From Plutella xylostella (Eukaryota; Arthropoda; Insecta; Lepidoptera; Plutellidae), in the NCBI RefSeq assembly GCF_932276165.1, contig NC_063992.1, positions 2,242,001 to 2,306,000 of the forward strand: a DNA stretch of 64,000 nucleotides. Reading direction: 5' to 3'. The translations under genes and the position numbers were made by a program. The notes under the pieces are model-generated. The model was not told where the DNA came from, ran no database searches, and saw only the letters and a list, made by a program, of their open reading frames with translations. This document shows positions 11,716-26,207 of the stretch, piece by piece. Positions within the stretch are counted from its first letter, which is position 1. Each line of letters starts with the position of its first letter.

Positions 11716-14688
11716 ATACATAGATACATAAAATTAAGTATACTCTAGTATTATAAACTCCCTTCTTACTCCCTAGTGATGAACTGACGTCAAGTCTCAT
11801 CTTACAAGTCCTTGATCGTAATACGATCGCCCTGACCATAGAGTGTGGTCGACACACACTTAACTTGAAATAGCTTAGATTCTTGTATCGACTTGACCTT
11901 GTCTGATAACGACGAAGATTATAATCTGTTGATACATTTGTTTTAAATAATATTATCTACTGTTGTGTTTTTTTATGTTAAATGTCTTATGTTTTCAGAC
12001 TTTACCGGTTTGACCGTTCATTACCTAAATAAGAAATCTACCCTATTTGTCATCGTTCATGTAAGTAATCGTAAAAACAATTAAAGCAAATTTATTATTA
12101 CACAAATGCAAACCAAAAAATTAGATCTTTCGTATTTCTTCCTCTCTAGAAATAACCCTTACTTACAAACTCATAACGTCATAAGGACTAAAATATCATT
12201 TAGGTACTGTAAATTTTGATTTCAGCAGAAACTTTACAATTAGTGGCTGTAGTAGGTACCTCTATGGCTAAAGCTACGTCTATGGTTTGAAAACGTGATG
12301 AAACCATAAACAGCAGAACTTTTCCCCCTTTCTATTTGGTGAAGTACCTACTACCTAATAAGTACCTACTGGAAATAGCAAAAATAATTTTTAAGAGGAA
12401 GTGACGATATAATTTCTAGGTGTGGTTTAGTCAGTAACCATATTATCTACCAAGCGATTGATTTTGTTAAATGTAGTTACATAGGTATGCGGTATACCTA
12501 TGTACTATATTACTTCAGAAAGTTACTTTTGAGTAAATTTAAAGTCACAGAATACATTGTTTTTTTTTAGATTACTTCATAAGTTTCTCTGTATATATCT
12601 GCCTACCCCACTGGAAAAAGACAGTATCTTCTATATCTATACGTAAAATAATCATTAATATACGCTACTGAATAAACTATTAGGCGAATAATCGGGTATC
12701 TATGTACACTATTAAACATATACCATATCATGAATCATGACCATACTTTACTGCACAAATCATTACCGCTCTTATAATGAAATATGCTATGCACACTTCA
12801 AAAGTTAGTCTTTTCGATATAAACTTAAATATCTCTACATAAAGAAAACTCACCTTATGTAAAAACTAAACATAACTATACATAAAGAACGGTAAGACAA
12901 AGACAGTACAGTCGGCAAAAGACATTACACATAATAAATACTTATGTAAGTATTTTTTATGCCAGCCACTTCTGACTGTACATGAAGAAATAATTTTCTG
13001 CGGCGTAGGTACCAAGTTCGTAGAATTTCTGTTTCAATAACTGTTGTAAGTACTCAGTAGGTACTTAATCTAAAATAGACATCTAAACAATGTTGCGATT
13101 ATTTACTACGGAGATACGACGAGTGGACACGTGGCGATTTAAATAATACTTGAGTCATCCATTCATAAACAAATTACGTTGTGTATCGGTTTTTCCTTAT
13201 TTTGTCGATGGCACGTTTAGGGTTAACTACCTTTTTAATGGTGTTGAAACTTTAGCGTATTTTAGCATTCAGTTCCAACTTTTAAAATGTTTAACATGGT
13301 AACCCTACTCTCAATGAATAGAGGTGTAGGTATTGATGACGTAGTTATTTGAACTATGAAACGTGTATGAATAATGTTAATTGATTAATTTACTTAGGTA
13401 TATAGTTCCGAATTAATACGCAAAATGTTGTTATATGTGGTTGAAGATTGGAGGAAGGAAAAAATATAAAACTAAACAAAAGTTATACTTAACATTTTTC
13501 TTCCTTCAATTCTTCCCATGTTTTTCTTTACTGTATGAAATGTTCTTAAAATCTACGCAGGTATCCCCTCCAATTCCCTCAGTACACTATAAGAGGTAAT
13601 TTTCCAATAAAAGGTCATTGACCAATTTCATTCAATTAATATCATACTTTCCTAGTGGCCTAAAAATTGGTAATTTCCGCTAAAGCGAGGTTTACACGAT
13701 ACAGGTACGCACGGACCGAGTGAGACTCAAAATCGTATGATAGGAATTGGTCAGCTATCGATAGATAGAGTATTGAAACTGGCAGTTACATAGAATTTAT
13801 TTACCTACTGTTTCTTCTGTGGTCGAAATACGACCAGGAGGCTATTAGCTATTTTACTTTTGCTGTAGGAAAGACTTTTTTATAATTCATAATTTATTAT
13901 TATTACAACATCTCTACATAATGAAAGGTCATGCAACAGCATAATGGATAACATCATACAAATCGCCATCCGGTTTCCATCCCGGCATGGAAAATAACCT
14001 CCTTCCTTCCTCAAAATGTATCTGTTCGCAAACTTATGTGAGGTTATGTGAAAAAGCAATAACTGAAACAATGACTGATACTGCTCCTACCTAATTTGTT
14101 TACATCTATCACATGCCAGTTTATGAAAATCTTATCATAATCTGCTGGGGTTAATAACATCGAAGGATTGGTGTTAGATGTTTTAGCTGGCATTAATACG
14201 GATTATGTATATTATTAATTATGAATGAAAATCAGCGTTATCGCATTCATTTACGACGCCACGAGGAGGGTGAGGGAGGAGGGTACCTAATGTGAAAACA
14301 GAAAATACATAACATTTTTTATTCCGTGTATGAAATTTTCTCCGTCGCGCGAACTTTTATATAAGTGCAATAGTACTGAGTCCCCAGGTCAATCCCGACT
14401 ATATTGCTTAAGTAAATAATGGCAGGAACACATAATGGTCCAACGACTGTCTCTGGGAACAGTGGCCTTAGGACTGGGGCAGGCTTCGAAGGACTGCGAA
14501 CTTTCCTCCCTAGGCCTTAAAGTTCAAGTTCACATGAGGATGAGGAGGCATATTATAGTATCGTATTGAGAGTAATATCAATGAAACGAAAATACCTAAA
14601 TGTTAAATGGTCAGAAATACTGACAGTAATTTTTATAAAGTTTCTTTTTGCGTTCCGTTTAGATTTTTTTGAAAATTTTATTAAACTA

Positions 14689-14721
14689 TCCTAACTAATA
14701 TTATAAATGCGAAAGTAACTG

Positions 14722-14756
<35 letters not shown>

Positions 14757-14906
14757 TACTCTTTCACGCCAAAACTACTGAACGGATTTGAATGAAATTT
14801 GGTATACATACGGTGTAGACCCTGGGAAAGAACATAGGGTACTTTTTATCCCGGAATTCCCACGGGAAAACTTTTTAAGGCGAAGCGAAGCGCGCGGGAA
14901 CAGCTA
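14689..14906 (+). mobile_element. Lep1-like non-autonomous Helitron
   Basis: Starts TCCTAACTAATATTATAAAT, has a (TGTC)n microsatellite, then TTTCACGCCAAAACTACTGA, and ends GCGAAGCGAAGCGCGCGGG then AACAGCTAT (a CTAG-type end with the last base changed). This matches the well-known lepidopteran Helitron layout. Confidence 0.8.
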
Positions 14907-15094
14907 TGAATCTATAAAGGTGTACCGATGCCTGTGAAACTTATCGAAATTGACACCAAAAACTTAATTATCTAGTCAACCCATTTCGGATTTACAATGC
15001 CCTAGAGTCTTAGACATTCAAATTCGCAGACAGACACGAGAAAATGTATAAGTAAATGTAATAACTTATTAATCGCGGGTTAAAATATTATTTA

Positions 15095-15381
15095 TAGCTG
15101 TTCCCGCGCGCTTCGCTTCGCCTTAAAAAGTTTTCCCGTGGGAATTCAGGGATAAAAGTAGCCTATGTTCTTTCCCAGGGTCTAGACCGTATGTTTACCA
15201 AATTTCATTCAAATCCGTTCAGTGGTTTTGGCGTGAAAGAGTAACAGACAGACAGACAGACACAGTTACTTTCGCATTTATGTTAGAAATCTTGCTGTGT
15301 AACCTGTGTATGTGTTGTGTTAAGTAAATAAATAACTTATCTATCTATCTATCTATCTATCATTTATAATATTAGTTAGGA
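15095..15381 (-). mobile_element. Lep1-like Helitron, inverted copy
   Basis: Reverse orientation of the same element, 190 bases from the first copy. Near its 5' end it carries an extra segment with a (TATC)n microsatellite (15340-15361). Confidence 0.8.
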
Positions 15382-16560
15382 TGAATGAATAAAACGTGAT
15401 GACTATTATCTTTAAAGTTTGTTTATAGTTACTTAATTAAGCTATGAATAGATTTTATAATCAGATTGCCAAGAAATTGAACTACTTTTATATCTGTCTA
15501 TATAATATATGTATATTATGTATGTACCTCTACACACAATACATTATGACTTTAATATACAAAGTAGTATACTTCAGCCAATCAATATCATTCATAATGA
15601 TAATTATTGTTAACTCGCAAGAGTTACTGTTTTGATCAATGTTATGAATGATTGAAGATAAAAAAGGTTGAGTTTAATAGATCACACAAATAATATAGGT
15701 AGGTATGTACACCTACTTACATAAACTCACGCATGGACTAGTAAGCACTTATACCTATGTATGTACAGAGTAGAGTTTCAACTGATGGCCAGTAAATAAA
15801 AACTGTATGTGCATGTGTAAATAAAATATGGTATGGTAAATAAATAAAGTATGGTTACACATACTATGAGAAATTATATGCTCCGAATTCATAAAGCTTT
15901 TTGGCACTTTAAAATAGGTTTAAAATGCCGTTAACGTTGTGATATTTCGACTTTTTAACTGACTTAAAGAGTCGCAACTCGTCTGTTTGAAAGACAATTT
16001 TATCCTTGTTGCAAATTTTCAATACGGTCTATGAATTTCAGTGAGTTCAAAGAATGCTCTGTTACAAGAATATGCCATGGAACAAGGAATCTTATTTTAA
16101 TACAAATAATGTTGATCTTTCTCTCATAAAATAAACTTGAACTGCAATGCTACAATAACCATTACAGAATTATCGAAAAAAAGACAGAATTACAGCAATA
16201 AATTATAATTATAAAATAAACATTTATAATAAGAAAAAACTAGTATTGTTGATAAAGCAATTCCGTTGAGTTGAGTTTTTTGCAATAAGTTATTGATGAA
16301 TTGACAAGCAATGTAATGATAAGTCTATAAAATACGTACCTAAGTGTAGGTATAATGCTTATCTTTTTGGTTAGTAGGTAATCTTGGTATTCGCAGAAGT
16401 ACAAAATTAAAGACTCTTCGATTACCACTTCTATTTCTGTATAATTAACCTACACGTAGGGTGGATATTTATTAGTGACCTTCTCAGGCGAAACTACCCG
16501 CCAAACTGAACAACAATTATTATTTTAATTGTAATTGAGTAAATTATTAACTTTACTATA

Positions 16561-16668
16561 CAGGATGTTGCAAAAGGGTAAACTAAATTCTAATTTCATT
16601 TTCGGGTTTAGATATACCATGCTGCACATGTAGGTTTCGGCTTAGTATACCCTTTTTGCAACATCCTG
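16561..16668. mobile_element. TA-flanked MITE, 108 bp (CAGGATGTTGCAAAA family)
   Basis: CAGGATGTTGCAAAAGGGTA at the left with its inverted partner at the right, TA on both sides. Similar single ends at 895-930. Confidence 0.75.
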
Positions 16669-17420
16669 TAGATCAGCTTTACTAGCGGCGGGTGCTAGTT
16701 ACCCCTAGTATCGCCCTTAATTAAAGTTGCGAAGTATATCGGGTACATGGTCTCCATATCTTCCGAAATGAAGAACACTTATTAAATTTCACCCTGTATG
16801 GGTACCAGACGTAATTACTTTAGTAGGTAACATTACAAATGAAAGAGATAAAAAAATAAGTTAATCAATCTTTAAATCCCCCGATAGTGATAAGAGATTA
16901 CTTGTTTACTGAAGTGAACGGCTTAACCAGTTTTGAATAAACTCATCATGATATCTGTAAAACTAATCGTTATATTTACGTAGCCATAAATAAAATTATG
17001 TTGACTGGTAGGCAGAAATAGGATATACATGTCACCACAATACATTAAAATACCTCTATGTTCCTGTCAAGGGACAAAAAAGTTTTATCTCTTTTATCCA
17101 ATACAAGTGACAGGAAAGATGAGAAAAATTGATGAATGCATATATCTAGTGACATTACGTATCTTACCCATACGGCAATGTACAAAGAGCGTATATAATA
17201 AATAATAAATTATAATGATAATGAATGTCAGCAAGTTCAAAATAATGATCATTACATTAGGTAGGCATTTCATATTGCTTTTACATAAGTAATCATTAGG
17301 TAATTAATCAGTTAATCACCCCCAGCCGAAACTAATGGTCAATAATTTGTTGTTTTTTTAACTTGTTATCTGAACAGACAGAGCATATTATTTAATGTTG
17401 AGATATTCAGTTGTTTAATA

Positions 17421-17653
17421 CACTCACGGGCAATGAAAATGTTCCACTGAGAAAAGCACCAAATTACTCCTGAACGGAAAAGGCTAGCTTAGTGACGCCT
17501 TCTGCAACATTGAAGTACATTGAACAGAGCATCAGGATACTACCTACTAAAAACAATAATATTTTGTTAACATTTTAAATGAAATTGATGAAAAAATTGG
17601 AGTTTTTTGGTGTCTGAATTTTGTGAGTGGAACTTTTTCATTGCCCGTGAGTG
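17421..17653. mobile_element. TA-flanked MITE, CACTCACGGGCAATG family, intact copy
   Basis: A 233-bp element whose ends are inverted repeats of CACTCACGGGCAATG, flanked by TA on both sides. It serves as the template for reading the interrupted copies. Confidence 0.85.
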
Positions 17654-19303
17654 TATAGTCGAGGTAGAGTCGCGGTTAATGCAGCAGCAGCGCTCCGCCA
17701 CTTCGTTTTATGTAATCTAGAGTAATCCTACAGTCTTCTTCTTCTTATTGTGTCGGAGACAGAAACTAGAAGGTTATTATTTATTTATTTACTTAAAACC
17801 TAAGTTAATGCATAATCACTATAACCATTTAATTTAAGTATAGGTAACGACTGTGATTTTCCCTAAAGTTCAAAGATTACTTTAGTAGGAAAAGATTAAA
17901 AAATGTACCTAATAGCAAATACTTATGTAGGTAAGTATCAATGTACGTACGTACACCGTACAGTCACCAAAAAAACTACATTGGCCACCCCAGCGCAAAC
18001 GGGCAGAGCGTAATATTATCAGGAAGTCAGGAACAGGTGATACGTCACTAGAAGAGACTCCTTTCGAGCATTCTAGTAATTATAATTACCCTCCTTAACT
18101 CAGAAAGTATTGAGAGATCAAGGGATACAGAGGATAGGTTATGCATTTAGTCTTTCTAGCTACCTACCTAGGTGAAATTCGCTAAGTATTAGGTCCTAAC
18201 ATATGAAATTGGCGTTTTGTCGTACTGGCCACTTTGATCTCAAATATTACCTTTATGGTTAGGAATTCCAAATTCAAATTTATACAGCTATTTACTCATG
18301 CATTTGTGTAATATAAGCATATAAAATGGTTGAAATTTGTAATTTCCTTTATCAGAATGAATTGCCTAACCGCAGTTCTAATACTTTTTAAGATGTCCCC
18401 AATTGGTTTGATAAGAATTGCCCGATAAACGGTCAAATATCAATAAATCACCTTGTTTGCGAAAAATAATCAAGTAATACAACAAATAGAAAGGAAAAGT
18501 TAAATGTATGAAGTTTATTCCTTCCAACACATCCCAGTCAGGAATCAAACCCAGGGCATTCGTTAGCATGCAAAAAATGTATTGTATAAAATATCACACA
18601 TAGGAGCATGTTCAATGCTAGAGGTTATCATTTATCATACCCACGTGCTTCTCCAGTACCTAATGAGACGAATCCTAATACATAACAAATGCTCCATACT
18701 CGTAGCAATAATTTCAGTAACATAATATTATGAGTCATATGAGTAAAAAAATCTAAAATGTTTAATTATGATGTTTTTTATTCACATAATAAATCAAAAA
18801 CGCAATTAAGTAGTTTCCTATTTTTTTATCTTTTAAAATGCATAATGTAGATACTTGTACAAATTATGATATCAATACGAGAGCATTCATGAAATTATAA
18901 AATATTTAAAATAGGTACTACTTATATTCCAACCGAATAAAATCCAATATTTGTTATTTTTTTAAACGACCATGATCTCACGTGATAAAATAAAAAAGTA
19001 GCTTGAACTAATGAATACAGGATGGATCATTAAAAATGGGTACACAGGACTGGAGTTTCGTTTTCTAGCATTTCCTGTTGTATCCCTAATTAATTTAATA
19101 ATTTAATATATTTCGAGGATTTAGGGTAACTTGCACCTAAATGTTAATCAATATTAGGTACCTAAGTCTATTACTTGCTTGCTTTCACAGTATAATGTTT
19201 GACAGAGCAAGACAGCCATAGATTAAATTACGTTAAATTTTTTTGAGCAATCCACATAATATAGTGTTTATTTAGTAACTTATTATGATATCTATTGTGA
19301 AAG

Positions 19304-19442
19304 TGTCTTGGGTGTTGATATTTATTTTTCATATGTATATCTATCTATGTATTTGTGTAGATATATCAACTTTCCGATAAGTACCCATAATACAGGCTCT
19401 GCCTAGCTTGGGGTCGGATGGCCGTGTGTGAGATGTCCCCAC
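19304..19442 (+). mobile_element. SINE body fragment
   Basis: GTCTTGGGTGTTGATATTTA to GGCCGTGTGTGAGATGTCCC, matching the body of the SINE at 58.1-58.4 kb; no tRNA head. Confidence 0.75.
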
Positions 19443-20231
19443 ATATAATTATTAATTATGACAGTGAACTTGACTCACTTGAGTGGAATCATTCCGCTTG
19501 CTTGCCCTTGCTCTCGTTGCACACATCAATACTTTTAGTCGTATCAGTAAACTCACTCGTTTCCATAAATCACCCTGTGTCAACATAATAAAAGAAATTA
19601 AGCACTTCAAGTAGGTATGGAGCAAATATTAAAACAAGTCTTTTCAACTTTAACAGACTTGCTAATAGGATAATTGCATAACCAGAATATCAACTCTTCA
19701 CCTTTTTGGACATGCAATAGATAGGCTTATGTATTATACATTACTGCATAATTTAAATTACACAGTAGGTATAGTATTACACGACTCCAAAGTTGTCTTA
19801 CGACCAATTAACGATGCTTTCAAGGTCTAGGTAACTAACGTGAAAATCCGTATGAGAGAGCCAATTTTACCGGCAAAAGATGTATCTAATAAATAAATAA
19901 TAAAAAAAACGTTTATTTCAGACAATGAGGTCCATATAAGTATAAAATCAGTCATTAATTATAAATCTTACATTAAATACTTAAAACAATTTAAAAAGAA
20001 ATCAAATAATATAATATTGAATACTTAGATTAAAATTAATAAATTAAATTAAACTAAATAAACTGAATCATATAAATAAATTAAATTGAACTCAGACTAG
20101 CCTCTTAAAAGATCTTATGACCCTCCTCACCAAGCACTTCCACAGGGAGGACGTCAGGTCATCAGCCACTGTTTTACTGTGCTAATGCTATGCATTACTA
20201 AATATTTGAATTCGACTATTTACAACATGTA

Positions 20232-20332
20232 GGTACACCAACCCGCACTAGCCCAGCGTGGTGGACTAGGCCTAAACCCTTCCTTCAATGAAGGAGACCC
20301 GTGCCCCAGCAGTGGCGACATGATGGGTCATA
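20232..20332 (+). repeat. Non-LTR retroposon 3' fragment
   Basis: Contains AACCCGCACTAGCCCAGCGT and CCCGTGCCCCAGCAGTGGCG, a very common lepidopteran LINE/SINE 3' sequence. Confidence 0.65.
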
Positions 20333-23300
20333 TAAGTTTCTCCATACTTCACAGAGCACCGCAAAGGATGAACCGATACAAATAAGTACCTACTCATTTA
20401 GTTTGTTAGTTGTGACTTTATAAAGCGTTTTCTTAGCCTAGTTTCATAAAAATCGGTTTATCCATTCAAAAGTTATAAGTACACACACAGTCGGGTGTTA
20501 ACTAGGTTTATGTTGAGGTCTACCGACAATTTAAGGTGTCTATGATAGTAATTTATGACGTAAAGATTAATGCATTTAGATTTATGACATAATTTATTGA
20601 TTATCCTCAGCGATTTATCCTAACACGACGATTTCAAGTTCTCAAAAGATAATGAATGATTAATTTAAATCAATTTATTTACGTATTTAGTATTTTAATT
20701 TGTACAGCAACAATCGCCAGTCTACCTTCAGTGTTTTCACCGATACGTTAAAAAGGAGATACATATTACCACTAAAAACCATGATCGGCGAGGATTTAAA
20801 CTGTATTTGATCAATTTATCGTAAACTACGGCATTTTAAATACTATCTATTGAACATGTACTTAGCTTAGTTTTGTGTAACAATTAAGGTACAGGTGACA
20901 AACACTATACAGCTAACTAGGATTTGTCACCGTAGTATGTTAGCGTCAGTCGCTGACGGTTCAGGGTCCACCGGCCCGGATGTATACAGGCTGTTTAAAA
21001 AACGCTATAGTAAGCTGAAATGGGGTGATACAGAGGTTAATCTGAACATCTTTTATCCTGCATCTTTAAAAACCCGCCAACTTTTACAAACAAGTTTGTT
21101 GGTCACGTCACTTTAAAAAAATTGAAGTACCTACGTTGTGCAATTAATAATTAATAAACATTTATTTTCAGAAATTTAGGTCCATAGCGTATTAGTAACA
21201 ATGTTTCTTATTATTCTAGAGTTAGTACAGTAAATAGTAGGGAACTGGTAAGTTGGATAGTTTCATGAATATCTATAAGTATGTAAGTATATTTTATGTC
21301 GTGTATTAAACAGACAGATAACATTTTTATTACATTTAAAGTTCCAAGAAAGAGTTACCTAATTTAAATAAAACACACACTAGTAAGCCGATCGGGTCAG
21401 TTTTAATTATCTAAGGGCACAGAGGTCGTTGTTATACGTACCTAAATCTAACCTCTAAAGTTATAGATGATAGACTAAATACAAATAATTATAGTTATCA
21501 TTTATCGAGTATCGCGCGTGTATGATACATTGCATGTAGCGATGTGGGTGGGAATCAAGACGTACGGTCGGCAAAAATATCGGGTGCACAAAGTTACGAT
21601 CTTCTTCTGCCTGTCGTAAAAGTAATGGCCAGTTGGCCATTCCAGAGCTTCAGTACTGGTATTTCAATGTACAAAAATGAAAAAAAAAGGTTTGCTTATG
21701 TCATCTGCATCATATCATACATTGTCATATCATACATTATCTGTTAAAAGTTTCATGTCAGTTTCCGCCAGAGACGCCACTTTGTATGCGAGAAAACGTT
21801 CAATTTTATGATTTTCGACAGACTAAGAAACCTATACCATACACTAGCAAACTACGACTTTCCATAGGTTCACAAACTTTAAATATTTCATCTGTCAACT
21901 GCATACGTCTCTGTGACATTTTATTTATCATGATAGCAACGATTAAAACGAAAATTTCAGCGATCTCTCTGAAATGGCATGAAAGAATAGGTACTAATCA
22001 AAATTCATCGGCAAAAACTGAATATCTGATAAGTAGGTACCTAAGTATATATGCGTTCAATCAGGTATTTCAGCCTTACAATAAATAAATGAAGCGTCTA
22101 TAACCATTTGTTTTATTTGCTTCTCAATTGACACTTGCACTTTAAATATGTGAATACAAATATGTAGATAGACAAGATAAGATAGTATATACCTGCTGTA
22201 TGTCTTAAATAACTTTTCAATAAACAACATCACACATTTAAATGATTTCGTATCATTGCTGTAACGCTGACCGTACCATACCTGTATTGCTAATTAAGTA
22301 ATAATTAGTAAATTAGCGAATATATTTACTGGTTTTTTTCATGCATCTTATACTATGTGTGGCTAGCTACGACATCAACAAATCCATATCTAGGTATACA
22401 TGAACTGAATTATATGTACTTACATGATGGAAAAAAATATAAGTCAGACACTGAAGGGAATTTTTTTACATTTTAATTTAACGTATGGATACGGGAATGT
22501 CTCGCTCATAAAGTTCTAAGATAACTTCAAGATTTATGGTAATTCCCCTACATTTCCCGGCTTATTTATTTGACCCTGTAGCCTGTATATGTGTACAACA
22601 TGTAGAGACGTTTTCTGTTTGCTAATCTCACTAAACTCAAGAAAGGCTGGACCGAAAAAGGTATTATCAAATTATGTTGTACTATTATTGTAATTTGTAA
22701 TTTATACATATACGATATTATAGGTCGTATATATAAAAGGACGTATATTTTGATTAATATACGATACGAGACGATTTTATTAGATACGATCTAGCTAAGT
22801 AAATTCTTTGTCTCTTATATAACTGTAAATCTAATCGTTCGTTGAATTAAATGACTTCATCAATTAATAATAAGTAAACTATGATACAAAACCAGCTACC
22901 TGGGCGCTTAGATAAATAAACATAAGTAAATACCTAAATATCAAACCTTATATACCTGTTTTGGGGTACACTGCGTATTTAATGTGTAGCCTTTCAACTT
23001 ATGTTGCAGAGATCTGAAAGAACCCGTTTCACGAGTGCTATGCTATGTGATGAGCACCAATGAATATGATTGATCGGTATGCACATCAGTAGTAGAAAAT
23101 TAAGCACCCTTATTGGAGGATGCTTAATTTTCATGGAGATCAAACTTCAGTGGTGGCGCAGAGTCTAAAAAATCTTTTAATAATATAATATTATTTTTTG
23201 TGTTGCCACTTTTTCGTAATTTCTGTTGCAAAGATAGCGTTGTCGGACTCTACATATATTTCATCACTGTAACTGCCTGGCTGTCTGTCAGAGCTCCCAG

Positions 23301-23623
23301 TCCCCGGGGGACGGCACGCACTTATAAGATTAAGCTGATCGCTTCAATTGACTTCATCTACCTATGCACAGTACAATGTTGCATGTAGAGGCACCAAAAA
23401 AGATACATTGGCCACCCCAGCGCAAACTCTTTAATTTTATGATCCTCTGATGGATGATATGTGACATGAAAAAAACTTTATCCATACATAGTTTGGATGT
23501 ATGGATAAAATATTTTTCGATTCATCTATCTTCAACACACGTGTTTGCATTTGGATGGGATATCTATCACTTTTGCTGACTGTACATAGACATAATAATA
23601 TAATATGTATTAGGTACATATAA

Positions 23624-24463
23624 CTAGTGTTGCCACGAATAGTGAATTGGCCGAATACCGAATACCGAATATTCGGCGACGCTGCCGGCCGAATCGCCGA
23701 ATATTCGGCCGCCGAATATTCGGCGCTACAACCCGTTTTTTTTTGTTCCTGGAACAGCTTTCAAGAAGTCGCTACAGATTATATGAGAAATGCTAATTAT
23801 TAGGAGGCAGAATGCTGTGGCAAACGAGTTGATTTTTTTCGCCTAGATCAGATGGCCGAACGTTACAAGAGTTGGTCAGCAAACTAAAAACAATACCCGA
23901 ACCTTTTTAAATTTGCAAAAACTTATCTTTCTTCACCTGGAAGTATATAGTGAGACATTTACGGATTCACGGATGCACAAAATCTGAACTGCTTGTGTGA
24001 AGCGCCACAAACTATGGTGCACCTTACTTCATGCCCCGCGTGTCCCTACATCTGTACGCGGGAAGAGCTCATGACCGCTACCAGCGGTGCAGTATCAGTG
24101 GCCCAGTTCTGGGCATGTATTATTTAGCGACTTTGTTGGTTTGTCGTCGACACGATAAGAAGAAGTGAGAGATTATTTTCTGAGGATGGTTACAATGAAA
24201 AGCGCAATCGTGGGCTACCAAAAAATGCTGAAATGCTCGTTTTTATCCAGCACAACTTACTACTGATTAATTTTAAGTACTAAAATGTTGTGATTTGGAA
24301 ATAAATACACAATTTTGATTAAAATAACAAGTCATTTTTTACATGATTTACTATTCGGTATTCGGCCCGAATAGTACGCACTATTCGGCCGAATACCGAA
24401 TACTGAAAAAACTGGCCGAATAGGCCGAATACCGAATAGTTGCCGAATATTCGTGGCATCTCT
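23624..24463 (+). mobile_element. hAT element, internally deleted, with transposase C-terminus
   Basis: It is flanked by the 8-bp duplication ACATATAA (23616-23623 and 24464-24471). Ends share GCCACGAATA in inverted orientation. Both subterminal regions are packed with CCGAATATTCGG-type palindromes. The end of the transposase is retained. Confidence 0.85.
24164..24283 (+). pseudogene. hAT transposase C-terminal dimerization domain fragment
   Basis: Reads SERLFSEDGYNEKRNRGLP and continues NAEMLVFIQHNL to a stop at 24283. This is the hAT C-terminal signature (SER-x-FS...RN-x-L-x-x-x-x-x-E-x-L-x-F-x-x-x-N). The catalytic part upstream is missing, so it is not functional. Confidence 0.85.
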
Positions 24464-25764
24464 ACATATAACCACCGACAAGTTAGCACTTTGAATAACA
24501 ACATAAACAAACGGAGATGTAGCGATTAGACCGATGATAACAAGTCCAACAACATTCTTACAAGTACCTACAAACCTAATCCTAATTGGTCCTCCATGAT
24601 TAACGTATTTTAAAGTCTAAAAATAAGTACTTAGTTAAGTACTTGGTCCAAATTGTCTGCAGATAAAAGAATTACTTATCTACAAATTAAGCCAAAGATA
24701 AATGAGTAAACTTACCTTTTATACAATCAGGAAGTGAAGGACGAACAGCACAAACACCAACAAAACAACAATTTGGACAAAGGTACTGATAACGAGTTAA
24801 GTAGATAATAATATTACAAACAGTCACCACCTGCCCAATTTGAATTACTAAGTGATTCAAATCACTAATTGCTTTCCACAACAACAGTCTTTAATCCGCA
24901 CAAAATAATTCTCAACACTTCGTTTTTCGTCTTTAAAAAATACTGTCAGTAAAGAATAAAAAACACAAATAGAAAAAAAATATACGAAAAGAGTTTATGG
25001 TACGGCGCGAAATAGTTTACGAGCATGCAGTACACGCTAGGAATGCAGAGTAATACCGCACGCACGTGTGTCGTTCCCAGCGCCCTACGGTAGACTGAGT
25101 GAAGTTACACTGTGATAAGCGAGGTGATACTGTCCTACGTACAAGCCACGATCGACTTCAATGGACGTAAATAAAAGCATCTGTCTCAAAAGAAAATAAA
25201 CCCGACATAATGTGAAGAATTGTGTAATCATGACAATATTTATGGAGATTATTTTTAGGGTTCCGTAACTTAAGGGTGCAACTGTCTCTGTATTAGAAGG
25301 TTTTTGTGACAGGTAGGTTTTTTTTAGTATCCGTAATAGGCAGTGTCTGGCAGAGTCGAAATTATCAAGTTTAAAAAATATCTAACCTACTTATAAATAT
25401 ACAGTTTCGATAATTTAAGCTAAAGACCGAAAAAATTGGTATAAGAAGATGAATTTTCATAAATTGTTATTTTAAACTATAACTAATAAACAAGTATTTA
25501 GTACAATATGTATAAAGTCTATTAAAAACAGTATTAATTATTATACATAGTGTTAATGACATAAGTAGGTACCGTGTATGTTTTTGCGAGAAACATGTTC
25601 AGTTTAATCATGTGGTTATAATTTTCAGTTACATCACTTTTATAATTTGTACATAATGCACTTTTATTAAATTAATATGCTTAAAAAATTATTTAGTGAA
25701 ACAGTAATGTAACTGAATATTGATACGAAACAAACCAAGTGGGGTATCCCACTTTGGCAACCCC

Positions 25765-25873
25765 AGGCCTACGCGGCCGTCGTAGCCTCGCTACCCTTTA
25801 GTATGGCTACGACGTAGTAGGCTGTAGCAGCCACCCTCTTGCTACGCCGTTGCTACGAACGTCGCGTAGGCCT
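25765..25873. repeat. GC-rich inverted repeat with GCTACG words
   Basis: AGGCCTACGCG pairs with CGCGTAGGCCT 87 bases apart. GTAGC/GCTACG recurs in between, in a strongly AT-rich context. Probably a small MITE. Confidence 0.6.
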
Positions 25874-26207
25874 TTCGTAGTACATTATAATTTGTACTTT
25901 CTTATTACTTATCCTTTACGTTTTACGAATATAAATAAACGTTCAATTTGAGTATGTAATGTAAGTATGTATCGTATCAGCGTGTGTTCTGAATTGTTTC
26001 CATGCCGATCTGTTTTACACTCACGGGCAATGAAAAAGTTCCATTCAGAAAATCACCAAATTACTCTTAAACTGAAAAACTAACTTAATTCCGCCTTCTG
26101 AAATATTTAAGTATATTTATCGGCGAATCAGAATATTACCAACTAAAAACGTAAAGATTTTGTTCAAATTTCCTATTATAAATGTTTAATTAAAAAAATT
26201 AAAAAAC

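Larger units (their letters stand above)
11716..26017. other. Intergenic/upstream DNA of gene 2
   Basis: AT-rich, no supported gene. Listed elements account for part of it. A 40-base word (CATTGGCCACCCCAGCGCAA) occurs at 17978 and 23411. The 5' untranslated exon and promoter of gene 2 may lie anywhere here. Confidence 0.55.
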
